The notes: generated by a model not told the origin, from the sequence alone. A DNA stretch of 64,000 nucleotides from Trematomus loennbergii (GCA_012861695.1 JAAOOA010000324.1:313001-377000); one strand, 5' to 3'. Shown: positions 12,390 through 23,477, numbered from the stretch's first letter. Numbers and translations are program-made.

Positions 12390-12620
12390 TTTAATAATGT
12401 CTTTTCTAATTTCTGTGGCTACTTTTATTGCCATTTTGGTGACATGTGGTTGTTGTTGTGTGCCTTGTATCCGCTCATTGTGTGTTAGACTCATCAGTTC
12501 CACCATTGAGGGAAAAGTGCCCTTCCCCTTCGTACCAGAATGCCCTTGTTGGCTTATGCGTCGGAGGGGGAAGAGTACGATGACTCAGCTGACAAGGACG
12601 AACTTTTTTAGACATATTTT
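12390..12620 (+). pseudogene. Retroviral Env transmembrane/cytoplasmic-tail remnant
   Basis: One frame shows a hydrophobic membrane segment followed by a dense cysteine cluster and a basic stretch, the usual end of gammaretrovirus-like Env transmembrane subunits. The surface subunit, fusion peptide and heptad-repeat ectodomain are absent, and the frame upstream is different. It is a broken relic with no predicted function. Confidence 0.7.
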
Positions 12621-12799
12621 ATTCTCCCTCCACTGTCATAAGAAGTTGTTGTTGTGGACTGTTCCTAAAGGTTTAAAGTGCTCTAAATCCCAGCTTCTGA
12701 TGGATTTATATAAATGTTGGGACACAGTAGAAAAGAATGACAGTGGTAATGTTTCAAATGCTATATGTTGATCTCGTGAGGTGAGATCAAAAGAGGGAT

Positions 12800-13663
12800 T
12801 GAAGTAAAAAGATATGATTCTACACTGTATTGAAGTAAATGTATTATTTTGAATTGTATTTTAGTGAACATGTATTGTTTGAACTGTTTTAAGTAATCAC
12901 ATATATAGAAATGATATTCTCACTTACAACTCACTGACCCAGAGATCCTGTTTCACACACACCTCCTTTTCACCAGCGCACACACTTTTTTCAAGGTCCT
13001 TATGGACATCATTATATTTGCACAAAGGTTTAATTGTATGAGAAAGAATATTTATGTGAAAAACTCCCATGGGAAAGTAAGGGAGTGATATCGGGGCAGA
13101 GATAAGATTGACTTTGACCTTGTGAAACTTTAGAATCTCACGTTCTGGTCAGAACTCTGATTCGCTGTATTGAACCCGACCAGGAGTGAATCCAACCAGT
13201 AAAAACACTGGGGGGAGCAGCTCATACAGCTCCTCCTCACGGACTCTCTCATTCGCTTTGGAGTAAAAGGGGAAGGGAAAAGTCAACACATCTCCGCCCC
13301 AAAATATGATTATGAATACTGTTGTTTTTGAATGTAAAATGCTTTTTGTTTGGTGAGTTGGCAGGTCCCGATATCTGTGTCCGCATCGCATCACAAACCT
13401 GAAGTCAATTTCTTTTGTTTGATGAGTTGGCGGGTCCCGACACCTTTATCCGCATCGCATCACAAACCTGAAGTCCGGAGTACTCTGTATAACTTGTATA
13501 TGTGTTTGGTTTCCTACCAGTAAACTCAGATAATTGTTATAACTTTTGATTCCGGTGTTTTCAATTCCTTTCTTTATTTAATAGAGATTCAGCCTCATCC
13601 AACGAACGGCGCGTAGCAGAGGGGGTGGCTATCAGCCACCACAATAGGTGTTCTGCTCCAACA
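12800..13663 (+). repeat. 3' LTR, full length (864 bp)
   Basis: It begins TGAAG directly after the purine tract and ends CCAACA before the GAGT duplication. It carries the central block missing from the left LTR, including an internal near-duplicate of GTTGATGAGTTGGCGGGTCCCGA type (about 13,345-13,475). Confidence 0.88.
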
Positions 13664-13710
13664 GAGTCCAGGACTCGAGTACTCCATCTCTGCGTTATAC
13701 TGCAACAATA

Positions 13711-15256
13711 ACCGCGGTGAAGTTAGTTTTAGGTTGGATATTCGACGGACATTCGCGGACCCGCCAGCAGCGTCAGTTTCCCGGACCCGCCAGCAGCGTC
13801 AGTTTAACGGGGAGATCTTCTCCGCGAAACGAGGCTTTCACTTAGGGACCATCAACAAATGACTTTTACAATTACACAAGAAAAATGTTATTTTAAATAA
13901 ATCGACAGCTTCTCGATCGTGTGAATGTGAAGCAAATTCACCTCTAGAGCATACATTTATTGAACACACCTCTTTTTATTGCATTTTAATACTTTAAATA
14001 CGTTTATTCATATTTTTGATGGAAACATTTGCATATTTCTTCAATAACTGCTAGGTAGTGTGACATAATGACTCAAAATCAGTGCTGGATCAAATAACTA
14101 CACTTGCTGCATAGGACACACCTCTTTTTATTGCATTTTAATACTTTAAATATTTTTATATTAATATTTGGATGGGAAAATTAACATATTGCTTCAATAC
14201 CTTCCAGGTCATGTGACCTATTCACTCAAAATCAGTGCTGGGTCAAAGAACTACACTGGCTGCATAGGACACACCTCTTTGTATTGCATTTTAATACTTT
14301 AAATATTTTATATCAATATTTTTGATGGAAAAATTAGCTTATTTCTTCAATACCTTCCAGGTCATGTGACCTAAGAAAAAACCCTGAATTTTCCATAGAA
14401 ATATTAATATTAAATAGAGGATGTAATATTATCCGATATAAAGAGCTGTTTCTATTGTGTACAGACCAGTATTCAATTCAGAAAGTGATTTTGAGTCATT
14501 AGATATTGAAGAAATAAGCTAAGCTAAGCTAATAAGCTAATTTGCAATACAAAGAGGTGTGTCCTAAGCAGCAAGTGTAGTTCTTTGAGCCAGCATTGCT
14601 TTTTGAGTGATTAGGTCACATGACCTGGAAGGTATTGAAGCAATATGCTTATTTTTCCATCAAAATATTAATATAAAATATTTAAAGTATTAAAATGCAA
14701 TAAAAAGAGGTGTGTCCTATGCAGCAAGTGTAGTTATTTGAGCCAGCATTGATTTTGAGTGATTAGGTCACATGACCTGGAAGGTATTGAAGAAATAAGC
14801 GAATTTTTCCATCAAAAATATTGATATAAAATATTTAGAGTTTAAAATGCAATAAAAAGAGGTGTGTCCTATGCAGCCAGTGTAGTTATTTGAGCCAGCA
14901 CTGATTTTGAGTCATTAGGTCACATGATCTAGAAGTTATTGAAGAAATATGCAAATGTTTCCATCAAAATATTAATAAAACGTATTTAAAGTATTAAAAT
15001 GCAATAACAAGAAGTGTGTTCAATATGCTCTAGAGTGGATTTGCTTCACATTCACTCGATCGGGAAGCTGTTGATTTAAAAAGAACATTTTCTTGTGTAA
15101 TTGAAAAGTCATTTGTTGATGGTCCCTAAGTGAAAGCCTCGTTTCGCGCAGAAGATCTCCCCGTCGTAATACAGCCAGCAGCAGGGGAAACTGACGCTGC
15201 TGGCTGGTCCGCGAATGTCCGTCGAATATCCAACCTAAAACTAACTTCACCGCGGT
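13711..15256. mobile_element. Mutator-like foldback element with 9-10-bp target duplication
   Basis: GCAACAATA lies at both outer borders (13,702-13,710 and 15,257-15,265). The termini are ACCGCGGTGAAGTTAG and its inverse. The arms are each about 700 bp, so nearly the whole 1.5 kb is a palindrome. The inner parts are repeats of a unit of about 150 bp containing ACACCTCTTTTTATTGCATT. Copy B has the unoccupied site (33,610-33,619, ACAATAATAA) in the same flanks. Long arms plus a 9-10-bp duplication fit the MULE superfamily. No transposase is present. Confidence 0.8.
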
Positions 15257-15657
15257 GCAACAATAAACATGATTAAAAAAAAAAGGTACATTACGATCAA
15301 TATCTTAAATCCTACCACAAAAACATTATCATAATTGATGAATACAAAAATATATATATTAACAAAAAAGTTAAAGAAATATAGAATATACCTTTTTATT
15401 TAACAGTAAAAATGAGAAAAAAAATGAATATTACAATGAAAAAAGGGAGATCTTTTATAATAAAGATGCAAATGCTGAAAATCAGATTATCCTCTCGCAA
15501 AGATAAACATCTCTGTAATTCTTTTTTTTTTTTATGTAACACAACTACAGATAAAATGGAGGCTGTGGTGACAGATCTCACACATGCGAGGTGAGAGACA
15601 GAAGCAGGAAGCTGCTGCCTCTCAATACAACTGTATGATGAGAGTCAGCCAGTCAGC

Positions 15658-15688
15658 ATGGAGCTCACCACACTGTGCACGGTGCTCG
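15658..15688 (+). CDS. Copy A exon 1, signal peptide
   Basis: Encodes MELTTLCTVLG and ends G|GTGAGT in phase 1. It is identical in coding sequence to the copy B exon at 35,772-35,802. The hydrophobic core is short because the signal peptide is completed by the next exon. Confidence 0.8.
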
Positions 15689-16829
15689 GTGAGTAGACTA
15701 TATATCGTTACAGTATTTATTCTATTTATCGTGTTCTACGTATCATCAGAATCAGATTTATTGCAGACTGAGTGTCAAGGAATCTGCTTTGGAATGAAGA
15801 TTTAAAAAAGGACCAAATATAGAACTTTTTTAAACATCTACTTGTATAAAATTAAACAATTCAATACATTATTTACAATAAATAGACAAAATACTATATC
15901 ATACTACAAATAACTTAAAAATTATAAGAGTAATATGTACATTTTTCCCAATTCATGCATTTTACAAGCAGCGTAAAGTCGCTTGCACAATTGTATTTCT
16001 TTATTTCTTGTCTTAAGAAAGCATATTTGAATCTTGAATAACATCTACTATAAGTGTTGTTATTTACTTTCTCTTATTTAAAAGTTATCCTTGCTTCATG
16101 AAACTTTCTGTTGCATCTTCACAGCGGAAACTAAACGAGGGAATAATCTGTAACGAATAATACTCAAAATGATATATCAGCAATCAACTGCTCCTAGTAC
16201 TAGACTCCTGGTACTAGGAGGGTTAAAAGCAGAGAACACATTTCACTGTGTGTGCTGTGTGCTCTGCATGTGAGACCATTACAGAGGGTTTCATCCCTCC
16301 AATTCTAAATGATTTTATCCAATAAAGGTGAATCATCCTCATCTTTACGCAGCTCTACCTGATTGTATTTAACTGTAGCTTTGATAAACTACTTTTCACA
16401 CTTTCCTCATGTGTTTCCTATGTTTGCATCACCTTAAAAGCAGAGATGTGCAAGATGCAGCTTTGTCTTCAAAACGATTATCTTGTTGTGGTTTCAGGCC
16501 AACATGTGAAAGCAGCTAAATGCAATGTGATCTGAAGCTGCAGATCTGGCTGATTTCAGACAGACCGAGAGGGAATTGTGTTGTAATAAATAGAGAATAT
16601 ACTAAACAAAATTACCGTGACAATATTACCTGACAGTGAACGCAGCTAAGAGGTTTGTTTCTGATCACATTGACGCCTCGCTTATTGCTCGAATAAGATC
16701 CGTTGTGAAACAAAAAGAAAGACCTTGTGAGGAGGGTTATCGAACGTCTGCTCATTTAGTTTTTCTGCAAAACTGTTTTCTGGTGAGGTGCAATTACAAT
16801 TTTAAAATCTCTTTTTTCTTTCCTTGCAG

Positions 16830-17082
16830 CCACTCTGAGAGTCCTGCCCAACAAATCCCAGTTCTTTAGATACGAGTCTGTCTCTTTTAGCTGTGAGGGA
16901 AACTCTTCTGAGTGGAAAGTGAAGAGGAACACATCAAAACACAAATGAAGATTGTCCAAATTCCCCCGACCGAAAAAATCCCAACCACTGTGTTATTGGA
17001 CATTTACACCTCTGACTCGGGGTTTACTGGTGTGAGTCTGAGGCAGGAAGGTGCAGCAACAGCGTCAACATCACTGTGTCCG
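16830..17082 (+). pseudogene. Copy A exon 2, Ig domain 1, three deletions
   Basis: The acceptor is CTTGCAG and the donor CCG|GTGGG. The length is 253 bp against 258 bp in copy B. Both Ig cysteines are recognisable at the DNA level (VSFSCEG, and GVYWCES in another frame), but they are read in different frames. Losses relative to B are 2 bp near 16,937, 2 bp near 16,999 and 1 bp near 17,020. Confidence 0.85.
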
Positions 17083-17366
17083 GTGGGTTTCAACAACAAC
17101 AGTTTGAACATGCTAATTCAGCAGCATTGGTGGTACGTTCAAGTGCTGCTAACAACCTGTTTCTGTGGTTTTCTTACATGCAACATCTTGTTATAGCAGG
17201 GTTTGCTTTAAGGTGGTAGACAAGTTGCTTACACAGTGTTGAACATGTTTTTGTCTTAACATTTTAAAATGTTCAATTCATAAAAGTTAATTGTAAGATT
17301 TGTCTTCAGCGTTCAGTTGTAGTTCTGTTTTCGCTCTCTAGTGTACCTTCTGGTTCCGAAATAACA

Positions 17367-17880
17367 AGATGGCAATGGCTAAAGACTAAGTGAGACCAAA
17401 AACTGTCGACAAACCAAGTAGGCAACGTCCAAAAATTGCCAAAAACAAAGATGGCAACGGCTAAAAACCATGATGCTGATGGCCAAAGACAGAGACGGCC
17501 AAAACCCATTGAAACCAATATAGGGACGCCCAAATGGCGAAGGCCAAAAACTAGGATAGCAACAGCAACATTCGGCGATAGCCAAAAGGCTCCAAAAACA
17601 AAGATTATGATGTCCAAAAACGTCAAAAACGATGATGGCCGAAACCATGATGTTGACGACCAAACGCAACCACAAAAACGAGAAGGCCAAAAATCATTGA
17701 AATCCAAGGTGTGGACATCCAATGGGGATGGCCAAAAACCAAAAATGGGGATGGCCAAAGACAAAGAAGGCAACAGCCAAAAGCAGTTAAAAACAAAGAT
17801 TATGATGGTCAAAAAACACTTGAAAACTTGGAAATGCCCAAACCGCCAATCTGGATGCTTTAAAACCAGAATCCACAAAC
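17367..17880. repeat. Degenerate tandem repeat in copy A intron
   Basis: Irregular units built around GATGGCAACGGCCAAAAAC, many substitutions apart, fill the intron between the two Ig exons. A shorter degenerate version is at 38,040-38,280 in copy B. The open frame across it is a by-product of few stops in the unit. Confidence 0.7.
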
Positions 17881-17979
17881 CAGCAGGTGATGCCACAGTG
17901 GCTAAATACATTAAACAATCTTTGGACACTGAACTTCTAGTTTTTCTTGTTTGGTTACTTCACATGTTTCTGTCTTCAG

Positions 17980-18218
17980 GTGGCTCTGTGATCCTGGAGA
18001 GTCCTTCTGTTCCTGTGATGGAGGGAGAATCTGTGACCCTGATCTGCAGAAACCAGACCTCCACCCTGTCAGCTGACTTTTATAAAGATGGCCGCCTCAT
18101 CAGTAGCAGCTCTTCAGGAAACATCACCATCCACAGGGTTTCTAAATCTGATGAAGGACTCTACAAGTGTAACATCTCTGATGGTGGACAATCACCAGAC
18201 AGTTGGCTGGCGTCAGAG
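17980..18218 (+). CDS. Copy A exon 3, Ig domain 2
   Basis: Encodes GSVILESPSVPVMEGES at its start, then ADFYKDG and VSKSDEGLYKC, the typical second domain of this family with both cysteines. The end reads DSWLASE instead of the family's usual DSWLAVR because one C of GCC is missing, which changes the exit phase from 1 to 0. The acceptor is TCTTCAG and the donor GAG|GTGAGA. Confidence 0.8.
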
Positions 18219-18445
18219 GTGAGATCAGCCTTAAAGGTCCAGAAAACATATTCTACTATCTCTGATCCCCTCATTTCAATCCACTCCAAATTATAATGTG
18301 TTTGTCCTTGGCCTATGAAACACCGTTACACCCAATTTCAGGGAAATCGGGCGAGTAATTTCTGTTATCTTGCTAAAAATTTATTGTCAAGGACATGGTG
18401 TATACTTTCAGTTTCTGCATGATATGTGGTATTTCTGTTTATCAG

Positions 18446-18560
18446 CAGTGCATCAGGAGTCGCCTGCCCCCCCCCCTTGTTCTGGTTTTACTTCCTGTGT
18501 TTGGCGTGTGCCTCGTGCTGGGCTCTCTGATGCTGCTCGGCCTCTGGAGGAACCACAAAG
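18446..18560 (+). CDS. Copy A exon 4, membrane segment
   Basis: After a run of ten C, the phase-0 frame gives LVLVLLPVFGVCLVLGSLML, a single hydrophobic segment, then the basic stop-transfer WRNHK. Phase 0 is what the shortened domain-2 exon delivers, so the two changes compensate. The donor is AAAG|GTCAGC. Confidence 0.75.
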
Positions 18561-18701
18561 GTCAGCCTGCATCTCCAGAAAATAACATTATGCATTCTTC
18601 CATTTCAGCTATACTTTGATATGAGGAGGTTGCACAAACACTTTACTGCGGGGAAACTCCTTAAAGTGGTTATGAAGTAAATACATAAAAAAAAAGTGTT
18701 A

Positions 18702-19651
18702 AGTGTCTCTACTTTAAAGAGTCCTCTCCTGCTGATGTTCAGGTGTATATCAGTATGTAGTGTCTCTACTTTAAAGAGTCCTCTCCTGCTGATGTTCAGG
18801 TGTATATCAGTATGTAGTGTCTCTACTTTAAAGAGTCCTCTCCTGCTGATGTTCAGGTGTATATCAGTATGTAGTGTCTCTACTTTAAAGAGTCCTCTCT
18901 GCTGATGTTCAGGTGTATATCAGTATGTAGTGTCTCTACTTTAAAGAGTCCTCTCCTGCTGATGTTCAGGTGTATATCAGTATGTAGTGTCTCTACTTTA
19001 AAGAGTCCTCTCCTGCTGATGTTCAGGTGTATATCAGTATGTAGTGTCTCTACTTTAAAGAGTCCTCTCCTGCTGATGTTCAGGTGTATATCAGTATGTA
19101 GTGTCTCTACTTTAAAGAGTCCTCTCCTGCTGATGTTCAGGTGTATATCAGTATGTAGTGTCTCTACTTTAAAGAGTCCTCTCCTGCTGATGTTCAGGTG
19201 TATATCAGTATTTAGTGTCTCTACTTTAAAGAGTCCTCTCCTGCTGATGTTCAGGTGTATATCAGTATGTAGTGTCTCTACTTTAAAGAGTCCTCTCCTG
19301 CTGATGTTCAGGTGTATATCAGTATGTAGTGTCTCTACTTTAAAGAGTCCTCTCCTGCTGATGTTCAGGTGTATATCAGTATTTAGTGTCTCTACTTTAA
19401 AGAGTCCTCTCCTGCTGATGTTCAGGTGTATATCAGTATGTAGTGTCTCTACTTTAAAGAGTCCTCTCCTGCTGATGTTCAGGTGTATATCAGTATGTAG
19501 TGTCTCTACTTTAAAGAGTCCTCTCCTGCTGATGTTCAGGTGTATATCAGTATGTAGTGTCTCTACTTTAAAGAGTCCTCTCCTGCTGATGTTCAGGTGT
19601 ATATCAGTATGTAGTGTCTCTACTTTAAAGAGTCCTCTCCTGCTGATGTTC
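18702..19651. repeat. 57-bp minisatellite, about 17 units
   Basis: The unit contains CTTTAAAGAGTCCTCTCCTG followed by CTGATGTTCAGGTGTATATC. Units are nearly identical; variants are G/T in AGTATG/TTAG and one missing base near 18,899. 57 is divisible by three, so both strands stay open for about 255 codons without being genes. The array lies in the intron before the first ITIM exon. Confidence 0.95.
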
Positions 19652-19749
19652 ACGTATAATGTGTTGGAGCGCTAGACAATAGAAGCGCGAGTATTACATA
19701 GTGATGTCACTGCAAGTCAAAAGTTAAATTCAGCTTGTTTGTGTTGCAG

Positions 19750-19821
19750 GTGAAGATGAAGCAGACGTTGATTACACCAATGTTACCGTCACACAGGAAG
19801 GGCTGCCAATCAGGATCAGAG
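19750..19821 (+). CDS. Copy A exon 5, first ITIM
   Basis: 72 bp, phase 1 to phase 1, encoding an acidic stretch with VDYTNVTV. V-x-Y-x-x-V fits the immunoreceptor tyrosine-based inhibitory motif that recruits SH2 phosphatases. The exon is bordered by TTGCAG and G|GTATTC. Copy B has lost it, though flanking intron sequence is recognisable near 40,145. Confidence 0.75.
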
Positions 19822-20389
19822 GTATTCTACTTTTAACTTCCCTATATTTATTTTAAATCTTACATCTACCTATCTTACAGATACAGATAAAGTGGTAATG
19901 TAGTATGTTTAACATAAAACCCGAGCACACCTGAAACAACGATAAAGAATATCATTTTTTTGTTATTTCTGGGATAAAATATTAGAAAACTCTCAAATTT
20001 GAAGATTTGCTGCTTTTTCTTTAAAATGTTTGTATTAATACAGAATATATGTAGTTTGACTCTTATTACATTTAGGACACTTGTTAAATACTCTAAATTA
20101 AGTGCCATTAAGAGTATTTTCCAGCGTAAGTATTAGTACTATTACTGAAGTAAATGATCTAGACTGTTCCTACACTATTGACATAATAATGACATCATGA
20201 AACAGAGCATAACATCTCGTGATAAAAACTGTTACGTAACATTGAGAAACTGCTCTCTGTTTCGGTTGTCTGTCGCTTTAAGAGGAAGCCCCGCCCCCTC
20301 ACAGTTTCCTACGCTCCTATTGGGTCACACTTGGATATCACTATGGTAACAGTAATGCAAAACAGTTGGCTGGAAACTAAAGTTTCACC

Positions 20390-20973
20390 GTTACGGACCG
20401 TCCACACAGCAGCGTTAAAAAATCTTGGAACGCTTCTGCCCATTCACTTTGAATGGGGTGACGTCACTTTCCCTCACTTTTCGCCGAACTGCATTGTGGG
20501 CAGGCGAGCGGGAGATTTTCAGGATTCAAAGTTGAACAATGTTCAACTTTTGAGGCTGAGGTGGAAGCGTCAGCCAATCAAATCCCGTGTACGCAAATCT
20601 GACAGTTCAAGCTCTAGCCAATCAAACCGCGTGTATGCTGGGAGAGACATACCGCAGGTCATTTCCTCATATTCCAAAACATGGAGGAGAAATTAGCGGT
20701 AGGGAATCACCCGGTGCTTTATGATCAGTCCCTATTTACCTACCGGGATACAAACCGGAGGAGCCAGGCATGGAGGGAGGTGGCAGAGACAGTGGTATGT
20801 TTTCGCTTGTTTGGGGAGTTTATATCCAGTTTACTTCAAACTTTTTTGCTTCGTATGTCGGGGCGGGAGATTCATGTGATTGGTTGTTGGTGCCTTGCTC
20901 GCAAAAAATCCCCAAGCTTCAGATACGCCCACCTCCAAGATATTTTAACGCTGCTGTGTGGACGGGCCGTTAC
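20390..20973. mobile_element. MITE family TTACGGMCCGTCCACAC, copy 2
   Basis: Complete copy about 90 percent like 8,590-9,178 by eye, with TGACGTCA at 20,459-20,466 and the same CCAAT boxes. Copy B near 40,600 lacks it: TTCCACCTG runs straight into TATCAGAAACTCA, so it entered copy A after the duplication. Confidence 0.82.
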
Positions 20974-20997
20974 TATCAGAAACTCAATGATCTACAA

Positions 20998-21981
20998 CAG
21001 GGGTCGGCAACCTTTTTGATATGAAGTGCCATTCTAAAAAAAAAATTGTATCAGCGTGCCGACGATCGTGAATTATGAAATTGTTGAAGAGCTCGACGAA
21101 AACACTGGTGAAAAGTGATGTTTAAAACTCAGTTAATGGGGCTCATTCACTGGCGCTTCCACAAACAACCAACATAATTGTTACATTCAAATGAAGTACA
21201 TTATTCAAGTTTACATTAACTTTGGATAATAACACGGGAGAAATTAGCGGAAGCGCTCTCTTTTCCTCTCTCCCCCTCTCTCTCTCTCCTGACAGCCTGT
21301 CAGTATCTCATGCAGCTCACTGATCCAGTAATGAGTGACAGTGAAGAATAATTTATTTATAACTTGTTCCAAAGGTAGATAAAATAGCTAAGTGCGTTAG
21401 GTCTAACTCTTGTGTGTTTTGCTCCGCTCACCGGTCCGTCACAGCGGGTGGAGCTGCAGGATTTCTGCTTCACACACGTTGCACCGCTATTTTATTGTCA
21501 TTTTGGACACCTTAAAATATGCCAGACTGGTGAAGCGATTTTGGCGAGCTTGTTTTGCCGCACACAGAGAAAAGTGTCATGTATGTTACGTCTCGCGATC
21601 GGCCTTTTTAGAGAGCACCGATATCGATCGGCAGAGAGTGAGTATCGGCCGATATCGATCGCCACGCAAAAACTGCGGTATTTTTACAGCTCCTTATGGG
21701 TACTGCAATTTGTGAAGTGCTTTCCTCTGTGGTGAAACGATCAGCCCTGCACCACGGAGGAAAGCGGCAGAAAGTCGCCTGGAGTTAAAGAGAGTGGGGC
21801 TGCGTAGCGTGCATGGCTTCCTTCTGCAGGTAACGGGGAGACGCGCTCTGGCGGCAGTCTCGTTCAGGATCCAAAAATAAAATAATTATTTTGTACACTT
21901 ATTCCACTTATTCCTAGTGTGCCACTGGTTACGGTGCCGTGTGCCATTGGTGGCACACGTGCCAGGGGTTGCCGACCCCTG
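20998..21981. mobile_element. hAT element, 8-bp target duplication ATCTACAA
   Basis: The ends CAGGGGTCGGCAACC and GGTTGCCGACCCCTG form a classic hAT inverted pair. ATCTACAA lies on both sides (20,990-20,997 and 21,982-21,989). Length is 984 bp with no transposase. Copy B near 40,610 shows uninterrupted sequence (CATAAACTACAAT). Confidence 0.92.
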
Positions 21982-22235
21982 ATCTACAATAACCAAGGTT
22001 ACCTTTCTGTTTTTGTATGGATTAGAGTTGAGACATGATACAAACATGTAAATACAACGTGGAAACATACGTGTAAATATAATAAAAATTAAGTTTCAAA
22101 CTGTTTATTATTATATAAAATAAATGTAAACTTAAAATTCTTCTGAAAGGCCTTGAGGTGCAGGGAAGTAGTGTTTCTATTATTGTGTCCACCTAATGAC
22201 AGCTGTTTAATAGTCTTTATGTGTTTCCTGTTTAG

Positions 22236-22276
22236 ATGCTGACACGGCATCCACCTACTCCACAGTGAGAACCTGA
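22236..22276 (+). CDS. Copy A exon 6, second ITIM and stop
   Basis: Encodes DADTASTYSTVRT and stop TGA. S-x-Y-x-x-V is a second ITIM-type motif. The acceptor is CTGTTTAG. A polyadenylation signal follows at 22,472. Confidence 0.75.
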
Positions 22277-22471
22277 CAGAAACTACAGCTGAGGCCGTTT
22301 GAAGATAATTATTGTAAAGACATGTTGTAAAAAAAAACCCTGTTAACTTTGTTTGTGTCAATATATTTTAAGTCGATGTGTTGTCTTTGTCTTCTTACAT
22401 CCTGGGATCATTCTAACATGTTATTCTTTAGAGTTTTGTATTCATTTGAAACTAGAGATGAAAAACTGTGA

Positions 22472-22477
22472 AATAAA
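22472..22477 (+). promoter_or_regulatory. Polyadenylation signal, copy A gene
   Basis: AATAAA about 200 bp after the stop of the last copy A exon. It is the first good match in the 3' region. Confidence 0.45.
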
Positions 22478-22499
22478 TGTAAAACAACAAAAAAGCGAC

Positions 22500-23240
22500 G
22501 TAAAACAACCTGACATTTTTTTTTGAATGTATTTATTTATTTGTTTATTCCACCATGGCAGTTATTTTAAAACAAAATGTACACTTATACTTGTTTGACC
22601 TGCCCCTTCTGAAATACCCACAAAAGGTGCGACACAAGTTACAAAATAACCTAAAAGAGAAGCAAAAGTACAGAGAAAAGTCGATATGCAATATAAGATT
22701 CACACATCATAAAAAAGGGACATAGTAACCAAAAAGAGAGCAACAAATGACCAAAAAGGGCCAAAAGCGTACCCAGAGGAGACCAGATAAAACTACAAAA
22801 AATGACTGAAGAAATGCAAAATAAACAGAAACATCAACAGCAGCGAAATGCATCAAGGATAACACCGGAACACAGCGTCAGAGAAACTGAGAATTAACAA
22901 ACTTTATGACACAAATCTCCGCAGGAGGCGTTTGTTTATGTTTCTATCGGCTGGTTCTCACAACTTTTAGAAGTGAATCATCATAGTTGTCTATTTTTAG
23001 CAACGCAGTACATTTTAGTTCCCTTTATAGCCAAACAGGTATTTCCTCATTCCTCTTTCACTGCTTGATGGACGTCATCCAGAGAATTCCTTCCAACACA
23101 CACCTTAGCACCGAAGACGATAAATACTAAGGATAAATCTGGGATAAATATGTATTTACGTGTAGAACAGTGACATCTACTGGCTAAATAATTCACTACC
23201 TGATGAGACCCTCTGTCTTGTTTTATTGTGCTCCGATGGT
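22500..23240. other. Non-coding, right end of copy A duplication
   Basis: No exon seen. Weak similarity to copy B persists to about 23,190 (GTGACATCTACTGG here, GTGACATCTGCTGG near 41,480), which suggests the duplication extends at least this far. Confidence 0.45.
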
Positions 23241-23244
23241 TCAT

Positions 23245-23477
23245 TCAAAAAGGGTGTTTCAGACTCATTTTCAATGGTCCCTGGGCTTCAATATCTGAGG
23301 AACTCATCCTCAGTTCCACTTCACTGTTGTTTATTTTTCTACAAAGATATTTGGTGAGCCGCGGTTTGCAGACAGCGGCAGAGAGAAACAGTAGAGTTAC
23401 TGTAACTGCCACTCCAACGCAGATCAAGATGTATCTGTGTCTCTCTGTTGGTCTCTGAGTTTGGAGCTCAGCAGCAG
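23245..23477 (-). CDS. B7-like gene membrane and cytoplasmic exon
   Basis: Opens with a short stalk (AAAELQTQRPTERHR), then the membrane segment YILICVGVAVTVTLLFLSAA. A basic KPRLTKYLCRK stop-transfer and a Ser-rich tail ending LKHPF and TGA follow. There is no tyrosine motif in the tail. The acceptor is TTTCCACAG. Confidence 0.75.

Larger units (their letters stand above)
9593..13663 (+). mobile_element. Gutted endogenous retrovirus
   Basis: Two LTRs begin TGAAGTAAAAAG and end CTCCAACA (TG...CA). GAGT flanks both sides as a 4-bp target duplication, the size made by gammaretrovirus-like integrases. A tRNA-Trp primer site follows the left LTR, and a purine tract (AAAAGAGGGA) precedes the right one. 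The interior is only 2.9 kb and keeps an integrase C-terminal remnant and an Env transmembrane remnant. Gag, protease, reverse transcriptase and most of Env are missing, so the copy is non-functional as it stands. It lies inside the hAT element, so it arrived later. Confidence 0.88.
7819..13692. mobile_element. hAT-type element with 8-bp target duplication, hosting an ERV
   Basis: CGTTATAC lies immediately outside both ends (7,811-7,818 and 13,693-13,700). The left end reads CAGTGTTGTAGTCAAGTC, and the inverse of the right end reads CAGAGATGGAGTACTCGAGT, giving imperfect CAG-type termini. Copy B has a single CGTTATAC at 33,601-33,608 in the same flanking context, which is the unoccupied site. 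Subterminal arrays rich in GAGTCC occupy 7,829-8,058 and 9,387-9,592. A MITE (8,590-9,178) and a retrovirus (9,593-13,663) are nested inside. No transposase was found, so it is a non-autonomous carrier. Confidence 0.85.
15658..22276 (+). pseudogene. Fc-receptor-like two-Ig receptor, copy A (frameshifted)
   Basis: Six exons with phase-1 borders: signal peptide, Ig domain 1, Ig domain 2, membrane segment, and two cytoplasmic exons. The design matches teleost genes usually named Fc receptor-like or high-affinity IgG Fc receptor I-like. Domain 1 is 5 bp shorter than its intact paralogue (losses of 2, 2 and 1 bp) and hits a stop after the NTSKHK region. Domain 2 has one further 1-bp loss that is compensated by the length of a C run in the membrane exon. 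The two cytoplasmic exons keep VDYTNV and STYSTV, both fitting the ITIM consensus, so the ancestral product was probably an inhibitory surface receptor. As read, no full-length protein can be made unless domain 1 is skipped or the indels are consensus errors. Confidence 0.8.

Noticed and set aside
18880..19675. Two open frames of about 256 codons, one per strand, with a 19-residue repeat
   Set aside because: They follow from a 57-bp tandem repeat whose period is divisible by three and which has no stop in these frames. No domain, no splice logic.
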